A stretch of DNA of 64,000 nt. Origin: Thermohalobaculum sp039030715 (GTDB lineage: Bacteria; Pseudomonadota; Alphaproteobacteria; Rhodobacterales; Rhodobacteraceae). Where the stretch lies: contig JBCCDU010000003.1 of NCBI GenBank assembly GCA_039030715.1, positions 39,745 through 103,744 on the forward strand, in the 5' to 3' direction. The first letter of the stretch is position 1. Every line of letters starts with the position of its first letter. Below are positions 24,997 through 33,245 of this stretch, in pieces. The notes below the pieces were generated by a model. It made no database searches. It was not told where the DNA came from and was given only the letters and a program-made list of their open reading frames with translations. The position numbers and the translations under genes were made by a program.

Positions 24997-25293
24997 GTGG
25001 CGATGAGCGCCTATGACGACCTGCACGTCCCCAGCTGTGTGTCCTACGGGAGGGGCACTCGCGATGGACGGCATTCGATGTGCTGGTTGCGACCGGAACG
25101 CCGCGACCGAATCGAGAGGTTCCGGCATCTCGCCTGGGTGATCACCGGAATGGGTGTCACCATCAGCGAGGTGAGGTGTCGCGATCCGGGACATATCATC
25201 TACCGCGATCAGGATCAGATCGTGGCTGTTCCCAAAGGCGGGATTCCCCGGGCCTTTCCTCGCCCTAAAACCCTCAGGAAACGGCCTCAATGA
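24997..25293 (+). CDS. Hypothetical 98-residue protein inside the leucine operon, opposite strand
   Basis: The likely start is a GTG at 24997, with GGAGGGAG six bases upstream; an ATG two codons later is less well spaced. The product is charged and compact, with CWLRPERRDRIERFRHLAWVI followed by GVTISEVRCRDPGHIIYRDQDQIVAVPKG. That looks like a folded small domain (helix, then beta strands) rather than random coding. It runs against mccBA and ivd and ends 11 bases from the ivd stop. I do not recognise the family. A regulator or DNA-linked protein is possible but unsupported. Confidence 0.55.
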   Translation: MAMSAYDDLHVPSCVSYGRGTRDGRHSMCWLRPERRDRIERFRHLAWVITGMGVTISEVRCRDPGHIIYRDQDQIVAVPKGGIPRAFPRPKTLRKRPQ

Positions 25294-25304
25294 GGTCGCG
25301 TACA

Positions 25305-26468
25305 TCACGCCGTCTCCTCGAACATCTCGCGGCCGATCAGCATGCGGCGGATCTCCGACGTGCCGGCGCCGATTTCGTAGAGCTTGGCGTCGCGCAGCAG
25401 GCGGCCGGTGGGGTAGTCGTTGATATAGCCGTTTCCGCCGAGGGCCTGGATGGACTCCAGCGCCACTTGGGTGGCTTTTTCGGCGGCGTAGAGGATACAT
25501 CCGGCGGCGTCCTTGCGCGTCGTCTCGCCCCGGTCGGCGGCGGCGGCCACCGCGTAGACATAGGCGCGGCAGGCGTTCATCGTCGTGTACATATCCGCCA
25601 GCTTGCCCTGCATGAGTTGGAAGGTGCCGATGGGTTTGCCGAACTGTTCGCGTTCGTGGACATAAGGAACCACAGCATCCATCGCTGCCGCCATGATCCC
25701 GAGCGGTCCCGCAGCCAGCACAATGCGCTCGTAATCGAGGCCGGACATCAACACGTTGACGCCGCGTCCTTCCTCGCCCAGCACATTCTCGAAGGGCACC
25801 TCGCAGTCTTCGAAGACCAACTCGCAGGTGTCGGAGCCGCGCATCCCCAGCTTGTCGAGCTTCTGGGCGGTGGAGAACCCCGCCATCCCCCGCTCGATCA
25901 AGAATGCCGTGATCCCACGCGGCCCGGCCTCCGGATCCGTCTTGGCATAGACGACCAGGGTGTCGGCGGTCGGCGCGTTGGTAATCCAAAACTTGTTGCC
26001 ACTCAGACGGTAATGGTCGTTGCGCTTCTCGGCCCGCAGTTTCATCGAGACAACATCCGAGCCCGAGCCCGGCTCGGACATCGCAAGCGACCCAAGATGG
26101 TCGCCCGAGATCAGGCCCGGCAAATACTTCGCGCGCTGATCGGACGTACCGTTCCGGGCGATCTGGTTCACGCAGAGATTAGAATGCGCGCCATAGCTAA
26201 GCCCGACAGAGGCCGAGGCGCGGCTGATCTCCTCGATCGCGACCACATGGGCGAGATAGCCCATGCCGGCGCCGCCATCCTCCTCAGGTACCGTGATGCC
26301 GTGCAGGCCCAGCGCGCCCATTTCGGGCCAGAGGTCGCGCGGGAAGGTGTTGCTGGCATCGATCTCGGCCGCGCGCGGGGCGATCTTGTCCTGCGCAAAT
26401 CGGTGGACCGTGTCTCGCAGGGCGTCGATCTCCTCGCCCAGGGCGAAATTCATGCTGGCGTGGAACAT
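25305..26468 (-). CDS. ivd: Isovaleryl-CoA dehydrogenase
   Basis: The 387-residue FAD-dependent acyl-CoA dehydrogenase oxidises isovaleryl-CoA to 3-methylcrotonyl-CoA in leucine catabolism. Motifs are LGSLAMSEPGSGSDVVSMKL and GNKFWITNAPTADTLVVYAKTDP (FAD/substrate binding), and late ALGGNGYINDYPTGRLLRDAKLYEIGAGTSEIRRMLIGRE. The catalytic base is E247 in GLDYERIVLAAGP; this position is the one used by isovaleryl-CoA dehydrogenases rather than medium-chain enzymes. Its 5' end overlaps the TetR gene by 19 bases, so the regulator and ivd share a transcript. Products feed the MccAB carboxylase encoded downstream. Confidence 0.94.
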   Translation of the reverse strand: MFHASMNFALGEEIDALRDTVHRFAQDKIAPRAAEIDASNTFPRDLWPEMGALGLHGITVPEEDGGAGMGYLAHVVAIEEISRASASVGLSYGAHSNLCVNQIARNGTSDQRAKYLPGLISGDHLGSLAMSEPGSGSDVVSMKLRAEKRNDHYRLSGNKFWITNAPTADTLVVYAKTDPEAGPRGITAFLIERGMAGFSTAQKLDKLGMRGSDTCELVFEDCEVPFENVLGEEGRGVNVLMSGLDYERIVLAAGPLGIMAAAMDAVVPYVHEREQFGKPIGTFQLMQGKLADMYTTMNACRAYVYAVAAAADRGETTRKDAAGCILYAAEKATQVALESIQALGGNGYINDYPTGRLLRDAKLYEIGAGTSEIRRMLIGREMFEETA

Positions 26469-27073
26469 GGGGTCTCCTCGGTTTGGTCGGCGCCGGTCAT
26501 GCGGGCGACCATGGACCAGTATTCCTCCTCCAGCGCCGCCGGCCCCACCGGACCGTCAGCGCGATACCAGGTCATGATCCCGTTCAACAGCGCGATGATT
26601 GCCCTGGCGGCAATGCGCGGGTCGCCCTGCCCCAGCCGACCGGCCTCGATCCCGCGGTCCAGAGTTGCCGCCAGATCCCGTTCATAGCGGTTTCGCAAGG
26701 CCTCGATCTGAGCGAAGTTCTGGCGGTCCAGGCTGCGCAGTTCCATATACGAGATGAACGTGCTGTCGATCCGGCGCATGTGATGGCGAATATGGAAACG
26801 GACGAAGGCCTGCAAACGCGCCAGCGGATCGTCGGGTGGGTTGCTGGCGGTCCAGGCGTCAAGCAACTCGCGCATATGCCGCTCCATCAGATCGCGCAGC
26901 AGATCCTGTTTTGTCGGCCAGTAATTGTAAAGCGCGCTGGCCTGCATGCCGACGCCATCGGCGATCTCTCGCATCGAGACGCCCTCATATCCCTTCCGCG
27001 CGAAAAGGGCCTGTGCGACGCTGCTTGCCGCCCCGCGGGTGCGTTCGCCATCGGATCCGATCTTGCGCGCCAT
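26450..27073 (-). CDS. TetR/AcrR family regulator of the leucine-degradation genes
   Basis: The 207-residue protein has an N-terminal TetR helix-turn-helix (AQALFARKGYEGVSMREIADGVGMQASALYNYWPTKQDLL) and a helical ligand-binding domain (GIEAGRLGQGDPRIAARAIIALLNGIMTWYR). The start at 27073 (MARKIGSDGERTRG) is preferred to an upstream frame that begins inside the operator. A TGAAC-N4-GTTCA palindrome sits 16-29 bases upstream, consistent with autorepression. Because it leads the operon and overlaps ivd, it probably represses ivd (and possibly mccBA) and responds to an acyl-CoA intermediate, as TetR-type LiuQ regulators are proposed to do. Confidence 0.85.
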   Translation of the reverse strand: MARKIGSDGERTRGAASSVAQALFARKGYEGVSMREIADGVGMQASALYNYWPTKQDLLRDLMERHMRELLDAWTASNPPDDPLARLQAFVRFHIRHHMRRIDSTFISYMELRSLDRQNFAQIEALRNRYERDLAATLDRGIEAGRLGQGDPRIAARAIIALLNGIMTWYRADGPVGPAALEEEYWSMVARMTGADQTEETPCSTPA

Positions 27074-27088
27074 GGAGACCCCAGTAAA

Positions 27089-27102
27089 TGAACGTTTGTT
27101 CA
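27089..27102. promoter_or_regulatory. Probable TetR operator
   Basis: TGAACGTTTGTTCA is a 5-4-5 inverted repeat (TGAAC/GTTCA), 16 bases before the TetR-family start codon. Position and symmetry fit an autoregulatory operator of a dimeric TetR protein. No second copy was noticed near mccB. Confidence 0.55.
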
Positions 27103-27143
27103 CTTAACGGAAGAATGCGCTTCGATGCAACCCTTGCGCGCGC

Positions 27144-27536
27144 TCAAACCTCCGCATCGAACCGGGCCAGCGGATTGCTGCACGGATTGCGATAGGGATC
27201 GTAAAATTCGGTGAACCGGGCCTGTGCATCGGGATCACGCGCATCGTCGAAGAAATTGGTGGACAGCAGGCAATGGGTGACCGCGTGTTCGGCAATACCG
27301 CAATTATTGACAAGGCCCGGAAACCGTTGCGCGTAGATGCGGGCGAAAGTGGCCAGGTCTTGATCGCCAATCAAGTCACCAACAAGGGGTCGCAGGATGC
27401 GCAGAATACGATCGTCGCCAAGTGCTGTCTTTGCGGGCGCAAGACACGCAGGGGAGAGTACGCGCTGGGCGACCAGCGCCGCGCCAAGGGCCCCGGCGGC
27501 CCCACCGATCAGCAGATTGCGCCGTGTCTTGGTCAT
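27144..27536 (-). CDS. Tat-exported small protein, likely partner of the GMC oxidoreductase
   Basis: The 130-residue product begins with a twin-arginine signal (TKTRRNLLIGGAAGALGAAL), so it is exported folded. The mature part is helical and contains LRPLVGDLIGDQDLATFARIYAQRFPGL. Size, Tat signal and position directly downstream (seven bases) of an FAD-dependent GMC dehydrogenase match the gamma/subunit-3 pattern of gluconate/fructose dehydrogenase-type complexes, where the small Tat subunit carries the flavoprotein across the membrane. No cytochrome subunit gene is adjacent. Family membership is inferred from context. Confidence 0.68.
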   Translation of the reverse strand: MTKTRRNLLIGGAAGALGAALVAQRVLSPACLAPAKTALGDDRILRILRPLVGDLIGDQDLATFARIYAQRFPGLVNNCGIAEHAVTHCLLSTNFFDDARDPDAQARFTEFYDPYRNPCSNPLARFDAEV

Positions 27537-27543
27537 CCCGCCC

Positions 27544-28959
27544 TCATAAAAGCGATGCGGCGCGCAGCGACAACGCGCAGATTGTCAGCGTCGGATTGGC
27601 GGGCGCGCCCGTCGGGAAGGCCGAGCCGCCCAGCACGAAGAGATCGCGTTGCTCGTGATGACGCATCTGATGATCGACGATGCTATCGGTCGGGTTCTCG
27701 CCCATCACCACCGTTCCGAGATTATGTGCCTCGGTCGGAACCCACTCTCTGCTCCACGCGATCCGTTCGACCGGCAGGGCCGAGAGCAGATCAGGCAGCA
27801 TCGCCTGGGCCCGATCGCGCCCCGCGACAACATAAGAGCTGGGGACTTCTTCATATTCGACAACCGGGCGACCGGGCGCGGCGTCATCGAGCCAGAGGCG
27901 ATCACTCTCTCTCGGCAGATGCTCGAAAATGACTTTCATGAGCAGTGTCTGGCGCCATTTACCACGCTCCGCGCGAAAGGAGGGAATGTTCCGGGTCTCG
28001 ATCAGACCCGCGGCGGCCTCGCTGCGATGTGGGCCGTCATAGAGCATATACCCGTGACCAGTGATCGAGGTGGAACCGGAGAAATTGTCTACTCCGTCCA
28101 AATCAATGACAACGTCCAATCCGATTTGCTCGTGCAACCGACGGCCCAGCAGCGGGTGCGACAGGCCCGAACGGATCAGGATCGCGGCGTTGAAGAACGC
28201 GTTGGCACCCAGGGCAACCGCATCGCCCAGCGCTTCGTGCGTCACGCCATCCTGCGTCCACTCGACCCCTGTAATGCGCCCACCCGATAGGCTGAGGCGT
28301 GTCACCTCCGCGCCCAGGACCATGGTCACGCGCGGATCCTCGAAGATCTCGGCCATGTCTCCGGCAATCGTGAATTTCGCGCGGATCGGACAGGTATGAC
28401 AGACGCCCGTGGCACAACATGCCGGGCGCGTTTCGGTTGCCACCCGGGCCCGTGCCGTGGGCAGCGCAAAGATCAGGCCTGGATGCGCCTTTCGCAACAC
28501 CCGTTCCGGATCCGTCGCGCGATGCGGTGGCTGAGGGAAAGGGCGCGAACGTGGCCAGAGATCGCTCTCCGCGCTGCCGGAGACTTGCATGATCTCCTCT
28601 GCCTCGCTGTAGAAAGGCTCCAACTCGTCATAGCCGACCGGCCAATCGCGGCCAACGCCATAAAGGCTGCGCATCCGGAAATCGCTCGGCAGCATACGCG
28701 GAGTATTGCCCCACCAGCAGTTCGAACTGCCGCCAAAGGCCAGTGTGAAAGGCCAGGATTTCGTTCCGCGAGACAGGTCAAGCGCAGCCTCCGGCGCCAC
28801 AGGCGACAGGCGGCCACTGTCGATCTGTTCCTCGACGCTTAGCAATGGACCGCGCTCCAACACCAGAATACGGGCGTTGGGCGGCACCTTTTCGAGAAGC
28901 CCTTTCAGAAAGAACGAACTGGCGAACCCCGTTCCGACAATGATGAAGTCATAGGTCAA
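27544..28959 (-). CDS. GMC family FAD-dependent oxidoreductase
   Basis: The 471-residue protein starts with the dinucleotide-binding fold YDFIIVGTGFASSFFLKGLL (residues 3-22), followed by FGGSSNCWWGNTPRM (75-89), the flavin-proximal motif of the family. A cysteine cluster C181, C182, C187, C190 (CCATGVCHTCPIRAKF) parallels the cysteine-rich segment of membrane-bound gluconate/sorbose dehydrogenase large subunits. The end (HNLGTVVMG...FVLGGSAFPTGAPANPTLTICAL) includes the catalytic His/Asn region. It has no signal peptide of its own, so export would depend on the Tat-signal partner encoded downstream. The substrate, a sugar, polyol or sterol alcohol, is unknown. Confidence 0.85.
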   Translation of the reverse strand: MTYDFIIVGTGFASSFFLKGLLEKVPPNARILVLERGPLLSVEEQIDSGRLSPVAPEAALDLSRGTKSWPFTLAFGGSSNCWWGNTPRMLPSDFRMRSLYGVGRDWPVGYDELEPFYSEAEEIMQVSGSAESDLWPRSRPFPQPPHRATDPERVLRKAHPGLIFALPTARARVATETRPACCATGVCHTCPIRAKFTIAGDMAEIFEDPRVTMVLGAEVTRLSLSGGRITGVEWTQDGVTHEALGDAVALGANAFFNAAILIRSGLSHPLLGRRLHEQIGLDVVIDLDGVDNFSGSTSITGHGYMLYDGPHRSEAAAGLIETRNIPSFRAERGKWRQTLLMKVIFEHLPRESDRLWLDDAAPGRPVVEYEEVPSSYVVAGRDRAQAMLPDLLSALPVERIAWSREWVPTEAHNLGTVVMGENPTDSIVDHQMRHHEQRDLFVLGGSAFPTGAPANPTLTICALSLRAASLL

Positions 28960-29099
28960 AACCGCTCCTCACCGGCTGGCACCCCAGCGTAAGCTGCCAG
29001 TGTTGAGAGGCGAGAGTATGGCGCCGAAGACGGGGTATTCAAGGGACCTGGGCGCGGTCCAAAGCGACGTATATTTGCGGCAGGGCATGTTGCAGAATT

Positions 29100-30428
29100 T
29101 CAAACTTTGCTTTCGCCGTCGCGGACCCGTCTGATCCGTTTCTGCAGCAGCCGCCGGCCGATCAGCAGGGAGCATGTTTGGAGTGTCACCGCATATCCAA
29201 CCAGGCCGAACCCTGTGCCGTCCAGGCCCCAGGCCAGATATCCCACGAAAGCTGATCCGATGAAAACAGCCGTGGCGATTACCTGAAGGGCCAACATCGT
29301 ACCGGCCTTGTTTGCGGATAGGAATGCCGGTTGGATCGCGAAGCCCAACAGACTGATCATCGCCCCGATGATCAGCAGCCGGAATAGCCAAAGATGGTCC
29401 GCGACCTCCGCCCCGAACAACTGATCCACCAGCAACGGCAGCGCAATCATCAGAATTACAGTTAAGGCAGACGCCAGGAGGAATGTGAGGGCAATCTGCC
29501 TCTTGAAAATGGCGCGGATTTTCCCCCATTCCTTCCGTGCCGTAAGGCGCGCGAACTCTGGAAAGATGATCGGCCCAAGCATGCGAATTGGTCGGCTGAT
29601 TGCAGACGAAAACTGTCGGGCAACCTCGTAGACCGCTGCCGCGGCCGGGCCTACAGCGCCGCCGAGCATCATCGTTGCCCCATTTTGAACGACCAGAGTT
29701 GGGAAGCTCGACAGGTTCGTCAGGAAGAGAAATCGCCAGATGCCTTGGAACTCTCGCGCGGCCCGAATCCAAGCCCAGGTGAATTTGGGCATCGCATCGC
29801 GTTTCAAGACCTCTTGCATGAAGGCAGCCATAGGCCAGAGGCCCCCGGCGACGAACGCGAAGAACCAAGCCAGCACGACAAAGAAGAAATCAGCATCGAA
29901 CAGGATAAGAAGACCCACCAACACAAACCGCACGCTGGCATTCAGCGAATGCTGCATGACAACGGCTCCGACGCGGTCGTATAGGCGCAGAACGCCAGTA
30001 TGAGCGCCCTGCGTGATGAAGAAGATCGCAAAGACGAAGAAAGGCGCGAAGCTGGCCACGTTCTCCGGCCATTCGAACCAGCTTGCTGCGTAGGGAATCA
30101 GAAGGATCGCGCAAGCGGTGGCGAGACTGGCGGCCAGCAGATCAACCGTGATCACGAACCCCATCAGATTGCGAAACTTCAGACTTTCGTTTGATTCCTC
30201 CAGCAGCGAGCCGTATCGCAGCATCGCCTGCCAGGAATTGAACTTCACGATTTCCGCAAACAAGCGCGTGTAAGATTGCAGCAAAAGCAGCATGCCAAGA
30301 TCGACCAGACCATAGTGGCGCAACGCCAGCGTCATGGTCGCGAGATTGAGCAGACCAAAAACCACCCGGCTGCCGAGCAACAAACCCGCATTGCGATAGA
30401 ATCGACGATAAATCTCGCTGAGATCCAT
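29100..30428 (-). CDS. Polysaccharide flippase (Wzx/PST-like)
   Basis: The 442-residue protein has about twelve hydrophobic spans and the features of the MOP-superfamily oligosaccharide flippases: an N-terminal RNAGLLLGSRVVFGLLNLATMTLALRHYGLVDLG and a central YEVARQFSSAISRPIRMLGPIIFPEFARL, reminiscent of the usual QY stretch before a P-rich loop. Such proteins flip undecaprenyl-linked glycan units across the inner membrane. I start at ATG 30428; the frame stays open to 30644, but the extra 72 residues are charged and unlike the family. It is divergent from two glycan-modifying genes and probably belongs to the same surface-polysaccharide locus. Confidence 0.82.
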   Translation of the reverse strand: MDLSEIYRRFYRNAGLLLGSRVVFGLLNLATMTLALRHYGLVDLGMLLLLQSYTRLFAEIVKFNSWQAMLRYGSLLEESNESLKFRNLMGFVITVDLLAASLATACAILLIPYAASWFEWPENVASFAPFFVFAIFFITQGAHTGVLRLYDRVGAVVMQHSLNASVRFVLVGLLILFDADFFFVVLAWFFAFVAGGLWPMAAFMQEVLKRDAMPKFTWAWIRAAREFQGIWRFLFLTNLSSFPTLVVQNGATMMLGGAVGPAAAAVYEVARQFSSAISRPIRMLGPIIFPEFARLTARKEWGKIRAIFKRQIALTFLLASALTVILMIALPLLVDQLFGAEVADHLWLFRLLIIGAMISLLGFAIQPAFLSANKAGTMLALQVIATAVFIGSAFVGYLAWGLDGTGFGLVGYAVTLQTCSLLIGRRLLQKRIRRVRDGESKV

Positions 30429-30765
30429 GGCTATGCGGGCGCCCAACCCCGAATCCGACCTGCTTTGACCGCCATACCACCGGGTCCGCACGGCGCAATC
30501 CGAAGTTTTCTCACTACGCGCATGATCCACCTTCCTGTCACGATCGGTGACCGCGCATATATCGCTCACTACGTTCACCCCAACGAGTGCGTCGCTTAGC
30601 GTGGCAAACACAGCTTTAAAAGGGTCAACAAGCACGGTGTCCATGAGTGGCTATTGCCTCGTCCGCTCATTTCGCGCCATCTCCCGCGTCGAAGACACAC
30701 ATGCCGCGTCTCTTGCGCTCGACGAATGCGCGTTTTAAGTCGCGTGCGAAAGAGGACAGCGCAAG
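30429..30765. other. Divergent gap between the flippase and glycosyltransferase genes
   Basis: This 337-base spacer contains no supported gene. Open frames here are extensions of the flippase frame or low-complexity readings. Shorter AT-richer patches around 30610-30625 and 30730-30740 could hold promoters for the two directions. GAGGA lies nine bases before the plus-strand gene at 30766. Confidence 0.45.
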
Positions 30766-32181
30766 ATGGCAAACCCGTACAAAACTCATTGGTACAATCG
30801 CCGCTCGGCCCATTGGCTGCGCAAGGCGCCGGAACGCGACGCCGGAACGCGCGACGTGCCGGAATGTATCGTGCTAGCCGCGTCCGAGCCTGGTGCCGAT
30901 GCGCCCGCCGTGCGCATCTTCCTGGGAACCGAGCCTGGCCAGTATCGCGCGACGCGCACGTTCATCTGGTCGGTGATGAAGGTGCGCGATCCATCGCGCC
31001 GCTACGAAATTTATCTGATGAGCGATCTGGCCGGTATCGACCGTGAAGGCTGGAAGACGGGGTTCACCAATTACCGTTATGCCATCCCACATCTGGCCGG
31101 CGGCACCGGACGGGCGATCTACAACGATGTCGACCAGATCTACCTCAGCGATCCGGCGAAACTGTTCGATATGGCGATGAACAGCAAAGGCGTGCTCGCC
31201 ATCGACGCCCATGAAAACTCCGTCATGCTGATCGATTGCGAGGTGATGGCCACGCATTGGACCCTGGAAGATGTCCAGGCAGGCAAGAAGCACGCGCACT
31301 TCAAGGGCGCGGTAACCGACAACGGTCTCTTTGGGCCGATGCCGGGAACCTGGAATTCGCGCGATGGCGAGTATCCGATCGAGGACACGGATTGCCTGCA
31401 CTACACGACACTTCACACACAGCCGTGGAAGCCCTTTCCAGACCTGTTGAAATATGACGACAACGCGTTTGGCGACATCTGGCACAAGTTGGAGGGCGAG
31501 GCGGATGCAGCGGGATACCTGATGTTTACCCGCGATGAGCCCAGCGCCGAGTCGAGTGAGCTGATCGGTCTTTACGAACAGATGCATGAGGGTGGCGCCG
31601 ACGCCGCAAATGCCAACCCAGATGTGCCCAATCCGTTCCTCGGCTGGAGCCTGTCCAAGCATGCGAGCGCGATCCGCGACCTGATCAAAGCGACCGGCGC
31701 GACCCGGCTGTTGGACTATGGCGCGGGCAAGGGGGCATCCTATACCCTGCCAGATGGGACTGATCCGGAAGGCGCGATGCGCGCGCATTCCGAATGGCCT
31801 GACGTTTCGATCCACTGCTACGATCCAGGGCATCCACCCTTCGCCGAATTGCCCGAGGGTCCGTTCGACGGGGTGATCTCGACCGACGTGGTCGAGCATC
31901 TGGCCCCGTTCGACGTCGCCTGGACGCTTGATGAAATCTTCGCGCGCGCCGAGCGCTTCGTCTATGTCGTTGCTGCCTGCTATCCAGCGAAGAAAGTGCT
32001 GCCGAATGGTCGCAATGCGCATAGCGTGATCGAGCCGCCCTATTGGTGGCATCAGCAGATTGCATTGACCGCAAGACGCTACCCGGAGGTCGAGTGGACC
32101 TTGGTATGCGAAACGCGCGGCCCGCTCGGCAAAAAGATGCGCACTATCTTCTCCAAGGGCCAGGCCTCGCCGCTCGACTAA
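30766..32181 (+). CDS. Fusion protein: glycosyltransferase-like N-terminus and SAM methyltransferase C-terminus
   Basis: The 471-residue product joins two enzymes. Residues ~45-240 resemble a GT8-type nucleotide-sugar transferase: VRIFLGTEPGQYRATRTFIWSV, YRYAIPHLAGGTGRAIYNDVDQIYL with a DxD motif (D121, D123), and later HYTTLHTQPWKPFPD. Residues ~300-465 form a class I methyltransferase with LLDYGAGKGASY (SAM-binding glycines near 319-323), HCYDPGHPPF (acidic residue contacting the ribose) and FDGVISTDVVEHL. Together it may add and methylate a sugar on a surface glycan, or use the second domain on a separate acceptor. It shares orientation with the ATP-grasp gene 36 bases downstream. Confidence 0.78.
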   Translation: MANPYKTHWYNRRSAHWLRKAPERDAGTRDVPECIVLAASEPGADAPAVRIFLGTEPGQYRATRTFIWSVMKVRDPSRRYEIYLMSDLAGIDREGWKTGFTNYRYAIPHLAGGTGRAIYNDVDQIYLSDPAKLFDMAMNSKGVLAIDAHENSVMLIDCEVMATHWTLEDVQAGKKHAHFKGAVTDNGLFGPMPGTWNSRDGEYPIEDTDCLHYTTLHTQPWKPFPDLLKYDDNAFGDIWHKLEGEADAAGYLMFTRDEPSAESSELIGLYEQMHEGGADAANANPDVPNPFLGWSLSKHASAIRDLIKATGATRLLDYGAGKGASYTLPDGTDPEGAMRAHSEWPDVSIHCYDPGHPPFAELPEGPFDGVISTDVVEHLAPFDVAWTLDEIFARAERFVYVVAACYPAKKVLPNGRNAHSVIEPPYWWHQQIALTARRYPEVEWTLVCETRGPLGKKMRTIFSKGQASPLD

Positions 32182-32217
32182 CCCGCAAACACCACGATCG
32201 GATCAGACTAGGAAGCG

Positions 32218-33174
32218 ATGCGCGCACTCTCGAAACAGTACCTGGCGCGATATGCTTCACGATGGCGCTCCAGCAGACATATCGAGGCGCATATACGCTT
32301 TCCAGGCATGGCCTTCCATGAAGCGCTGACCCGCGTGACCTACAAGCGCATCTTCAAAGTCTGGCCCGATTTGGAAGAGCCCAGAACCATCAGCGAGAAG
32401 ATGTGCTGGTTGAAAGTGAATGACCGCCGCTCAATCAACGCGGTCATCACCGACAAATGGCGCATGCGGGACTATGCGGAAAGCTGCGGTTTTGGTCACA
32501 TGCTTAACGAGATCATTTACGTCTGGGACCATCCGCAGGAGATAGATTTCGACGCCTTGCCCGAAGCCTATGTGCTGAAAGTCTCGAATGGCAGTGCAAT
32601 GAACATCATCAAAAAGCCGGGCATGACGCTCGATTTTGCGCTCGCAAGGCGGAGGCTGAAACGATGGGTTGCGACCGACATGGCCGATCACAAGGGCGAG
32701 TGGTATTATTCGGCCTCGCCTGCGCGGATCCTGGCCGAGACCTATCTCGACACCGGCGAGGGCGATCTTCCTGACTACAAGTTCTTCGTGTTCAACGGGC
32801 AGGTTAGGATCATACAGTTTTGCGAGGGGCGATACCAAGATCTACAAAGTGTTTTCTTGGATCCAGATTGGCGCGTGCTTCCGTTCAGCTATGCCTCATT
32901 CGAGCCGTACGAACGCCCTCTTCCCGAAGCGCCTGAATGCCTCGACGAAATGATTCAGGCCGCGCGCGAGCTCGCCGCCGGTTTTCCATTGTTGCGCGTG
33001 GATTTCTACATTCATCAAGGTCGACCCGTGCTTGGCGAGCTTTCCCTGAATCCCGTCGGCGGCTACATCGTGTTCAGCCCCGAGCACTGGAACCGGACGG
33101 TTGGCGATTGGCTTGAACTGCCCGCGAAAGCCGACGTAGTCTGCGGGCAAGGCGGGTCTTTTGGCGAGATATAG
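32218..33174 (+). CDS. TupA-like ATP-grasp protein
   Basis: The 318-residue protein shows the TupA-like ATP-grasp pattern found in teichuronopeptide, capsule and exopolysaccharide loci: RTISEKMCWLKVNDRR, the D-K-W-x-(V/M)-R-D-Y-(V/A) motif (TDKWRMRDYAESCG), YVLKVSNGSAMNIIKK, and the late metal-binding part PDYKFFVFNGQVRIIQ...LLRVDFYIHQGRPVLGELSLNPVGG. Such proteins may ligate amino acids or modify sugars using ATP; the reaction is not established. It lies downstream of the glycosyltransferase-methyltransferase fusion in the same direction. Confidence 0.82.
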   Translation: MRALSKQYLARYASRWRSSRHIEAHIRFPGMAFHEALTRVTYKRIFKVWPDLEEPRTISEKMCWLKVNDRRSINAVITDKWRMRDYAESCGFGHMLNEIIYVWDHPQEIDFDALPEAYVLKVSNGSAMNIIKKPGMTLDFALARRRLKRWVATDMADHKGEWYYSASPARILAETYLDTGEGDLPDYKFFVFNGQVRIIQFCEGRYQDLQSVFLDPDWRVLPFSYASFEPYERPLPEAPECLDEMIQAARELAAGFPLLRVDFYIHQGRPVLGELSLNPVGGYIVFSPEHWNRTVGDWLELPAKADVVCGQGGSFGEI

Positions 33175-33245
33175 CAGGCGAGCCTTGCTCACCATTCAGA
33201 GCATGAACTGAGACGGCTCGGGCTCTGCAAGGTTTCACCGAGCAT

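Noticed and set aside
28399..28420. Possible haem c site in the GMC oxidoreductase (cysteine followed by His)
   Set aside because: The spacing is Cys-x4-Cys-His, not CxxCH, and the cluster matches cysteine patterns of GMC dehydrogenase large subunits.
30429..30644. 72-residue N-terminal extension of the flippase
   Set aside because: It would precede the first membrane span with a charged, unlike-family segment. ATG 30428 gives the normal family N-terminus.
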